Source: Pseudomonas sp. ICMP 561 (GTDB lineage: Bacteria > Pseudomonadota > Gammaproteobacteria > Pseudomonadales > Pseudomonadaceae). From it: 53,143 bases of DNA. Numbering within the stretch: position 1 is the stretch's first letter; each line of letters starts with the position of its first letter. Below the pieces are notes generated by a model. It saw only the letters and a program-made list of their open reading frames with translations, was not told where the DNA came from and ran no database searches. Positions 47,654 through 53,143 of the stretch are shown piece after piece. The position numbers were made by a program, and so were the translations under genes. The stretch is from the NCBI RefSeq assembly GCF_002699985.1, contig NZ_LKBT01000012.1, positions 431,922 through 485,064 on the forward strand, written 5' to 3'.

Positions 47654-48043
47654 ATGAGCATCACTCGTTATGGCGCCGGCAGCGTCGCTGGCGGCGGGCA
47701 GCCGCGTCCTTTCGCTCGTGCTGTTGAAGCCGACGGCTGGCTCCATGTGTCGGGCCAGGTGCCCGCAGAAAACGGCGAAATCATTGTAGGCGGCATCGTT
47801 GAGCAGACGCACAAGACCCTGCAAAACCTGGTCGCGATCCTCACTGAAGCGGGTTATGGTCTTGAAGATGTGGTCCGGGTTGGCGTCTGGCTTGAAGATC
47901 CGCGGGATTTCTGGAGTTTCAACAAAGTGTTCGGTGAATACTTCACACCCGAACATGCGCCGGCGCGTGCCTGCGTGCAGGCCAGCATGATGGTTGACTG
48001 CAAGGTCGAGATTGACTGCGTGGCTTACAAGAAAAAGGCCTGA
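47654..48043 (+). CDS. RidA family enamine/imine deaminase
   Basis: 129 residues. YGAGSVAGGGQPRPFARAVE, GWLHVSGQVPAENGEIIVGG, IVEQTHKTLQNLVAILTEAG and RACVQASMMVDCKVEIDCVA follow the RidA/YjgF pattern. The usual conserved Arg is met by R115 or so (APARACVQA). RidA proteins hydrolyse reactive enamines released by PLP-dependent dehydratases. Such an enzyme is encoded at 48977-50182, so the pairing makes sense. AAGGAGA precedes the ATG at 47654. The twin operator upstream suggests control by the neighbouring IclR protein. Confidence 0.88.
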   Translation: MSITRYGAGSVAGGGQPRPFARAVEADGWLHVSGQVPAENGEIIVGGIVEQTHKTLQNLVAILTEAGYGLEDVVRVGVWLEDPRDFWSFNKVFGEYFTPEHAPARACVQASMMVDCKVEIDCVAYKKKA

Positions 48044-48103
48044 TCTATAGGCGCTATCCCGGTGTCCATGGCACAGCGCTATCTCGCGGCAAACATTGAA
48101 TGG

Positions 48104-48171
48104 GTAGGAGCTGCCGAAGGCTGCGATGGCGGTGTCAGGGTGAATGCTTCGCAGCCTTCGGCAGCTCCTAC
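48104..48171. repeat. REPIN (paired inverted REPs)
   Basis: Perfect 23-bp inverted arms at 48104-48126 and 48149-48171 (GTAGGAGCTGCCGAAGG type) flank a 22-nt centre. It is a standard Pseudomonas REPIN between ridA and iclR. Confidence 0.88.
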
Positions 48172-48195
48172 ATAAGTACGCAAGGGTTTCCAGAC

Positions 48196-48960
48196 ATGAC
48201 CGAAGACACCATCAAACGCCGGGCCCGTGGGCTCGATCGGGCGTTCGATATCCTCGACTTTCTCAAGGAACAGGGCAAGCCCATGCGCCCCAACGAGATC
48301 GCCAACGGTATCGGCGGCCCCAAATCGACGGTTTATGAACTGGTCGGCTCGCTGCTGGAGCGACGCATCCTGGAGTCCGTGGGCAAAGACGGACATGTCT
48401 ACCTGGGGCGTCAGTTGTACTTTCTCGGTCAGGCTCACTTGCGTCATTTCGACTTCACCCGCGAGGCGCAAGTCTGCCTGGGCGATATCGTCAGCCAGAC
48501 CCGCGAAACCGCGCAGATGTGTCTGCTCAATGGCCGCAAGTACACCGTCGCGTTAATGAAAGAGGGTGAGCGGCACTTTCGGATTTCCTCCAATATCGGC
48601 GAAAACGCGCCGATTCCGTGGACGGCTTCCGGGCGTTTGCTCCTGTGCCACCTGAGCGATCAGGAAATCGTCGACCTGATCGATGCCGACGACTTTGTGT
48701 TGCCCGACGGCCAGCTTCTGCCGCTTGAGACCTTCCTGAGCGAAATCCGCAAGGCGGGTGAGGAAGGCTTCTTTTCCTTCGATAGCGTTGCTGACACCTT
48801 CACCCATTGCTTCGCTGCGCCAGTCAAAGACGAACATGGCGTGTGCATTGCAACGCTATGCATCGTTGCTCCGCGAGCCGATGCAAAAAAACACTACGCC
48901 GACTACCGCAGAGTGCTGATCGAGAGTGCCAACGGGCTAGCGGCACGCATCAATGATTAA
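48196..48960 (+). CDS. IclR family transcriptional regulator
   Basis: 254 residues. The N-terminal winged helix-turn-helix (GLDRAFDILDFLKEQGKPMR, PNEIANGIGGPKSTVYELVG) is followed by an IclR effector domain (about 85-250; TAQMCLLNGRKYTVALMKEG-like, IPWTASGRLLLCHLSDQEIV, FTHCFAAPVKDEHGVCIATL). It probably controls ridA and the downstream deaminase and kinase genes through the sites at 47448-47485. The ligand is unknown, possibly a keto acid or sugar acid. The ATG at 48196 is chosen as the family start. The longer frame runs into the REPIN. Confidence 0.92.
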   Translation: MTEDTIKRRARGLDRAFDILDFLKEQGKPMRPNEIANGIGGPKSTVYELVGSLLERRILESVGKDGHVYLGRQLYFLGQAHLRHFDFTREAQVCLGDIVSQTRETAQMCLLNGRKYTVALMKEGERHFRISSNIGENAPIPWTASGRLLLCHLSDQEIVDLIDADDFVLPDGQLLPLETFLSEIRKAGEEGFFSFDSVADTFTHCFAAPVKDEHGVCIATLCIVAPRADAKKHYADYRRVLIESANGLAARIND

Positions 48961-48976
48961 TATCCGGGAGACCACC

Positions 48977-50182
48977 ATGACTATTGCAGCTGTAGAAAAG
49001 GGCGCCGCCGCTCCAGGCGATCATCTGGTGCGTGATGTAAGTTTGCCCGCGCTGGTAATCCACCGTCAGGCGCTGGATCACAACATCCGCTGGATGCAGG
49101 CGTTCGTCACTAACAGCGGTGCTGAACTGGCGCCCCACGGCAAAACCAGCATGGTTCCGGCGCTGTTTCGGCGACAACTGGAGGAGGGCGCCTGGGGCCT
49201 GACGCTGGCCACGGCGGTGCAGACCCGGGCTGCCTACGCACACGGGGTTCGTCGGGTTTTGATGGCCAACCAGTTGGTCGGCACGGCAAACATGGCATTG
49301 ATCGCGGAAATGCTCGCGGACTCGATGTTCGACTTCCATTGCATGGTCGACCATCCGGATAACGTCGTGGCGCTGGGCGAGTTTTTTGCGGCCCGTGGTC
49401 TACGCCTGAACGTAATGATCGAGTACGGCGTGGTGGGCGGTCGTTGCGGTTGCCGTACCGAGCAACAAGTCCTGGAACTGGCCGAGGCGATTGCCGCACA
49501 GCCAGCTCTGGCACTAACAGGCATTGAAGGCTACGAAGGCGTGATTCATGGTGATCAGGCTGAAAGTGGTATTCGTGCTTTCGCGGCCTCGTTGGTGCGT
49601 CTGGCGGTGGATCTGCAGGATCGTGGAGCATTTGCGCTGGAGCGGCCCATCGTTACTGCATCGGGTTCGGCCTGGTACGACTTGATCGCCGAAGCCTTTG
49701 ACGAGCGCCAGGTACGTGAGCGATTCCTCGGTGTGTTGCGTCCTGGCAGCTATGTCGTGCACGACCACGGCATCTACAAAGACGCGCAATGCTGCGTGCT
49801 GGATCGCCGCAGTGATTTGCATGAAGGCCTGCGCCCGGCAATGGAAGTCTGGGCTCACGTGCAATCGATGCCAGAACCTGGCTTCGCCGTGATTGCCATG
49901 GGCAAACGCGATGTTGCCTATGACGCGGGCTTGCCAAGTCCATTGCTCTGCTACAAGCCCGGTGTTGTACCGGCGCAAGGCGTGGACGTCAGCGCCTGCA
50001 AGGTGACAGCCGTGATGGATCAACACGCATTCATGACCGTCGCGCCGGGATGTGAGCTGAAAGTCGGCGACATCATTGCGTTCGGTTCCTCCCACCCGTG
50101 CCTGACGTTCGACAAGTGGCGCAGTGGCTGTCTGGTGGATGAAAACCTGCAAGTCATTGAAAGTTTCGACACGTATTTCTAG
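48977..50182 (+). CDS. PLP-dependent D-amino acid deaminase/aldolase (DSD1-like)
   Basis: 401 residues of the alanine racemase N-terminal fold plus D-serine dehydratase-like C-terminal domain. The PLP lysine lies in LAPHGKTSMVPALFRRQLEE (about residue 50), and ALTGIEGYEGVIHGDQAESG and TASGSAWYDLI line the cofactor pocket. The metal site is probably in VMDQHAFMTV and FGSSHPCLTFDKW. Relatives deaminate D-serine/D-threonine or cleave D-threonine. The substrate here is not certain. GGGAG precedes the ATG at 48977. RidA would remove the enamine product. A sugar-acid kinase follows. Confidence 0.85.
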   Translation: MTIAAVEKGAAAPGDHLVRDVSLPALVIHRQALDHNIRWMQAFVTNSGAELAPHGKTSMVPALFRRQLEEGAWGLTLATAVQTRAAYAHGVRRVLMANQLVGTANMALIAEMLADSMFDFHCMVDHPDNVVALGEFFAARGLRLNVMIEYGVVGGRCGCRTEQQVLELAEAIAAQPALALTGIEGYEGVIHGDQAESGIRAFAASLVRLAVDLQDRGAFALERPIVTASGSAWYDLIAEAFDERQVRERFLGVLRPGSYVVHDHGIYKDAQCCVLDRRSDLHEGLRPAMEVWAHVQSMPEPGFAVIAMGKRDVAYDAGLPSPLLCYKPGVVPAQGVDVSACKVTAVMDQHAFMTVAPGCELKVGDIIAFGSSHPCLTFDKWRSGCLVDENLQVIESFDTYF

Positions 50183-50199
50183 CTCGGGAGTCGCACTCA

Positions 50200-51144
50200 A
50201 TGAGTGAGCTGATCAGCCATAGTCACCCACGGATCGCCCTGATCGGCGAATGCATGATCGAGCTGCAACAGCATGCCAGCGGCGCACTGCAACAAAGCTT
50301 CGGCGGCGATACGCTCAACACGGCGGTTTATATGACCCGCCAGTTGGGCAGCAGTGCACAGGTGGATTATGTCACCGCGCTGGGCGATGACAGTTTCAGT
50401 GATGCAATGTGCCAAGGCTGGGCGCAGGAGGGCATTGGGCTGAGCAAGGTGCAGCGTCTGTCTGGGCGGTTACCAGGGTTGTACTGCATTCAGACTGACG
50501 CCAGTGGCGAGCGTCGATTCCTGTATTGGCGCAACGAAGCTGCGGTGCGTGACTGTTTCAACACTCCGGACGCTGAAAAGATTCTTGGGGCATTGCCGGA
50601 CTATGACCTTCTTTACCTGAGCGGGATCACTTTGGCGGTGCTGGGCGAGCAGGGGCGGCAACGTCTGTTCTCAGCGCTGGCTCAAGCGCGTGCTTCAGGT
50701 GCCAGGGTGGCCTTCGACAACAATTACCGGCCACGTCTCTGGGCATCGGGTGAACAGGCACGCGAGGCGTATCGTGCGTGTCTGGCCCACGTCGACGTGG
50801 CGTTGCTCACCGAGGACGACGAGCAGGCACTGTTTGGCTATACCGACAGCGAGCAATTGTTGAGCGCCTACCGCGAACTGGGCATCAGCGAAGTAGTCGT
50901 CAAGCGCGGTTCGCAGAGTTGCCTTGTCGAGTCGGGTGGTGAACGCTTTGAAATTCCTGCTCGACGTGTGGAGCGGGTGATCGACAGCACCGCGGCGGGG
51001 GATTCGTTCAGTGCGGCTTATCTATCGACGCGCCTGCGAGGCGGCAGCCCCGCACTCGCCGCCGAAACCGGGCATCGTCTGGCGAGTGTGGTGATTCAGC
51101 ATCCGGGGGCTTTGATTCCCAGGAGTGTGATGCCGGGTTTGTAG
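50200..51144 (+). CDS. PfkB-family sugar kinase, KdgK-like
   Basis: 314 residues. RIALIGECMIELQQHASGAL, QSFGGDTLNTAVYMTRQLGS, VAFDNNYRPRLWASGEQARE and the catalytic VIDSTAAGDSFSAAYLSTRL (base D in TAAGD) match the ribokinase fold. Overall pattern is closest to 2-dehydro-3-deoxygluconokinase, which makes KDPG for the Entner-Doudoroff route. It follows the deaminase by 17 bp and is probably cotranscribed. The exact substrate is inferred. Confidence 0.87.
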   Translation: MSELISHSHPRIALIGECMIELQQHASGALQQSFGGDTLNTAVYMTRQLGSSAQVDYVTALGDDSFSDAMCQGWAQEGIGLSKVQRLSGRLPGLYCIQTDASGERRFLYWRNEAAVRDCFNTPDAEKILGALPDYDLLYLSGITLAVLGEQGRQRLFSALAQARASGARVAFDNNYRPRLWASGEQAREAYRACLAHVDVALLTEDDEQALFGYTDSEQLLSAYRELGISEVVVKRGSQSCLVESGGERFEIPARRVERVIDSTAAGDSFSAAYLSTRLRGGSPALAAETGHRLASVVIQHPGALIPRSVMPGL

Positions 51145-51169
51145 GTGATGCCGCGCGGTCGCGCTATCC

Positions 51170-51258
51170 GTAGGACCGGCTTTAGCCGGGAGAGCTATAT
51201 CGCTGACAAGTATCAGCAGGGAATTTACTGGCCTTCTCCCGGCTAAAGCCAGTCCTAC
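51170..51258. repeat. REPIN after the sugar kinase gene
   Basis: 24-bp arms at 51170-51193 and 51235-51258 (GTAGGACCGGCTTTAGCC type) are inverted with one mismatch. This REP type differs from that at 48104. It probably also stabilises or ends the kinase transcript. Confidence 0.87.
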
Positions 51259-51301
51259 AGACCGAATCGCATGCATGAAACACTGTTGTGCAGAGAAATC
51301 T

Positions 51302-51577
51302 TCAATCCCGATAAAACACCTGAACCAGGTGATAACCAAACTTGCTCTTGATCGGGCCATGCACCGTGCGCAGCGGCTTTTTGAAGATCACCTGATCAAT
51401 CGCGCCCACCATCTGCCCAGGGCGGACTTCGCCCAGGTCGCCACCGCGTTTGCCCGAGGGGCAGGTCGAGTGCTTCTTGGCCAACACATCAAATGCTTCG
51501 CCCTTGGCGATGCGCTGTTTGAGTTGTTCGGCCTCTTCGGCGGTTTTCACCAGAATGTGGCGTGCTTGGGCTTTCAT
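51302..51577 (-). CDS. ppiC: Parvulin-type peptidylprolyl isomerase
   Basis: 91 residues, a lone parvulin domain: KAQARHILVKTAEEAEQLKQ, RIAKGEAFDVLAKKHSTCPS, GKRGGDLGEVRPGQMVGAID and SKFGYHLVQVFYRD. It matches E. coli PpiC in length and pattern. It is cytoplasmic and catalyses proline isomerisation. The start at 51577 is the family start. The longer frame adds an unlikely Cys-rich leader. Confidence 0.92.
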   Translation of the reverse strand: MKAQARHILVKTAEEAEQLKQRIAKGEAFDVLAKKHSTCPSGKRGGDLGEVRPGQMVGAIDQVIFKKPLRTVHGPIKSKFGYHLVQVFYRD

Positions 51578-51740
51578 GGGGCAGGGGCCTGAAGAAAAAA
51601 CGGCGGCTATTATCACACAGCAGGCAGGCCTTGTTTCCGAGTATGGCCCGGAATGGCAAAAATACGCGCTCTGTTGCACAAGCAGCCTGATCAATCATTG
51701 CGTACCAAGGTGTTCTACCGCCAAGCTATGCGCACTCATC

Positions 51741-51756
51741 CCGGATCGCGATCCGG
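51741..51756. repeat. 16-bp perfect palindrome
   Basis: CCGGATCGCGATCCGG is a perfect palindrome in the gap between ppiC and the pilU-type gene. It may be a regulatory site or chance in GC-rich DNA. Confidence 0.35.
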
Positions 51757-51813
51757 TTGAACGTCGCACGAGAGGCGGCCTCTTTCAGTCAAATCATTTG
51801 TGCGGTGTTGCTT

Positions 51814-52983
51814 ATGGATTTCCCGGCGTTGTTGAAGACTCTGGCCAGTCAGGATGGATCGGACCTTTATCTTTCTACTGGGGCACCGCCCTGCGCCAAG
51901 TTCAATGGCGTGCTCAAGCCGTTGGGCACTGAGTCCCTCAAGCCTGGTCAGGTGGCTCTGGTTGCCGACGGGTTGATGGATGCCGAGCAGAAGCGGGATT
52001 TCCATCGAGATCTTGAGATGAACCTCGCGGTGTCCATGGCAGGGATCGGGCGTTTCCGTATCAATATCTTCATGCAGCGCAACGAAGTATCGATCGTGGC
52101 GCGAAACATCAAGCTGGATATCCCGCGCTTCGAAGACCTGCATCTGCCTCCGGTGCTGCTCGACGTGATCATGGAGAAGCATGGCCTGGTGCTGTTTGTG
52201 GGCGCGACCGGTTCAGGCAAATCCACCTCACTGGCGGCGCTGATCGATCACCGCAACCGCAATGCCAGCGGGCACATCATTACCATTGAAGACCCGGTGG
52301 AATTCATTCACCGGCACAAGAAGTCGATCGTCAACCAGCGCGAGGTCGGGGTTGATACCCGCAGTTTTCGCGCCGCGTTGAAGAACACTCTGCGCCAGGC
52401 ACCGGATGTCATCCTGATCGGTGAAATCCGCGATCGGGAGACCATGGAGCATGCCCTGGCCTTCGCCGATACCGGGCATTTATGCCTTTCCACACTGCAC
52501 GCCAACAACGCCAATCAGGCGCTGGACCGGATTATCAACTTCTTCCCGGAAGAACGGCGCCAACAGTTGCTGCAGGATCTGGGCAACAACCTCAAGGCGT
52601 TCGTTTCCCAGCGTCTGGTCAAGACTCTGGATGGCAACCGCAGGGCGGCTGTGGAAGTCATGATGGGCACGCCGACCATTCGCGACCTGATCCAGCGCAA
52701 TGAGTTGACTGAACTCAAAGGCATCATGGAAAAGTCCGCGAATCTTGGCATGCAGACCTTCGACGGCGCACTGTTCGACCTGGCAGCAGCCGGTGTTATC
52801 AGCGAAGAGGAAGCGCTCAAATACGCCGACTCCCAGAACAACCTCCGCCTGCGCCTCAAGCTGCATGGTGAAGGCGTGACGGCCAACCCCACCGCCGCGC
52901 CGAGCGCTCCTGTCGGTACCTCCAGCGTGAACGTGTCGGATTGGGGGTTGGTGGATGAGCGCGATGAGGGTGGGCAGAACTGA
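51814..52983 (+). CDS. pilU: Type IV pilus retraction ATPase, PilU type
   Basis: 389 residues. SQDGSDLYLSTGAPPCAKFN opens the N-terminal domain. Walker A is LFVGATGSGKSTSLAALIDH, the Asp box lies in IITIEDPVEFIH, Walker B in APDVILIGEIRDRETMEHAL, and the His box in TGHLCLSTLHANNANQALDR. The C-terminal ANLGMQTFDGALFDLAAAG is nearer PilU than PilT. PilU assists PilT in retracting type IV pili. No pilT is adjacent. The start at 51814 fits the family. Confidence 0.9.
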   Translation: MDFPALLKTLASQDGSDLYLSTGAPPCAKFNGVLKPLGTESLKPGQVALVADGLMDAEQKRDFHRDLEMNLAVSMAGIGRFRINIFMQRNEVSIVARNIKLDIPRFEDLHLPPVLLDVIMEKHGLVLFVGATGSGKSTSLAALIDHRNRNASGHIITIEDPVEFIHRHKKSIVNQREVGVDTRSFRAALKNTLRQAPDVILIGEIRDRETMEHALAFADTGHLCLSTLHANNANQALDRIINFFPEERRQQLLQDLGNNLKAFVSQRLVKTLDGNRRAAVEVMMGTPTIRDLIQRNELTELKGIMEKSANLGMQTFDGALFDLAAAGVISEEEALKYADSQNNLRLRLKLHGEGVTANPTAAPSAPVGTSSVNVSDWGLVDERDEGGQN

Positions 52984-53048
52984 TTTAATACCGGGCAAGC
53001 CCTAATGCCAGTCAGTTAAGGAATTGACTTGTCCATCCACCGAGAATA

Positions 53049-53076
53049 AAAAACGGGCTCCGTCGATCAGAGCCCG
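53049..53076 (-). terminator. Terminator of a leftward gene beyond the right edge
   Basis: On the minus strand, CGGGCTC/GAGCCCG with a 9-nt loop is followed by six T. It would end a gene entering from the right. Confidence 0.75.
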
Positions 53077-53143
53077 CTCCATGCCCCTTCAGAGCACTTT
53101 TCAAGAGATCATCAAACTCAATCCTGTTTCTTTTGAGCGCTTT

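Noticed and set aside
1..53143. CRISPR arrays, rRNA genes, complete tRNA genes, insertion sequences
   Set aside because: I looked for regularly spaced repeats, cloverleaf ends and transposase motifs and found none beyond the tRNA 3' fragment and REP elements.

Overview
The window looks like chromosome from a Pseudomonas of the fluorescens/syringae type. Most of it is a lambda-like, long-tailed (siphovirus) prophage. The organism call rests on a pilU-type gene, the ridA/iclR cluster, Pseudomonas-type REP/REPIN palindromes, a DUF1654 protein, and phage genes of families usual in Pseudomonas prophages (DUF2280, DUF4055, DUF4128). No integrase or excisionase is visible. The leftward early operon runs off the left edge, so integrase and the left attachment site probably lie outside.

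Layout: (1) 1-1020, leftward early genes. (2) 1345-1415, a three-site operator with leftward promoter PL, followed by a rightward DUF1654 gene. (3) 1943-4796, a leftward immunity operon: the cI-like repressor, two small proteins, then an AT-rich acetyltransferase-PUA/ASCH gene pair in the place lambda keeps rexAB. (4) 4808-4869, a second three-site operator, then cro and the rightward early operon (two ribbon-helix-helix-like proteins, Rha, an O-like replication protein with an iteron array inside its gene, a partner protein, NinB-like and NinG, and a protein in the Q position). (5) 9887-9984, a candidate late promoter and terminator. (6) 10057-12868, membrane and lysis-type proteins plus three leftward accessory genes. 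(7) 12945-24601, terminase, portal, head, neck and tail tube genes, with an HNH gene and an antisense gene inserted, ending in tail chaperones joined by a -1 frameshift. (8) 24612-38279, tape measure, gpM/L/K/I/J-like tail tip, fibres and fibre-assembly proteins, interrupted by an AT-rich 369-residue gene with its own promoter. (9) 38340-40776, SleB-type endolysin, Rz with embedded Rz1, and an SGNH hydrolase.

From 40958 to about 44190 come genes unusual for a phage: a chemotaxis receptor (leftward), a stand-alone receiver protein and a small Cys-rich protein. They end at a sequence matching the 3' end of a tRNA-Ser gene (44169-44193), which I read as the right attachment site. On that reading the receptor and receiver are prophage cargo. 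Just beyond is a gene with a near-perfect LexA box.

From about 45 kb the content is ordinary chromosome: a hemerythrin protein, small secreted proteins, a ridA-iclR-PLP amino acid deaminase-sugar kinase cluster with a twin IclR-type operator, a parvulin isomerase and a pilU-type ATPase. REPIN hairpins sit in two of the gaps.

The least explained items, and the likeliest home of an undescribed system, are the acetyltransferase-ASCH pair beside cI, the 369-residue gene inside the tail operon, the antisense gene at 21175-21486, and the receptor/receiver cargo. All family names are from reading translated sequence by eye. No database search was run.
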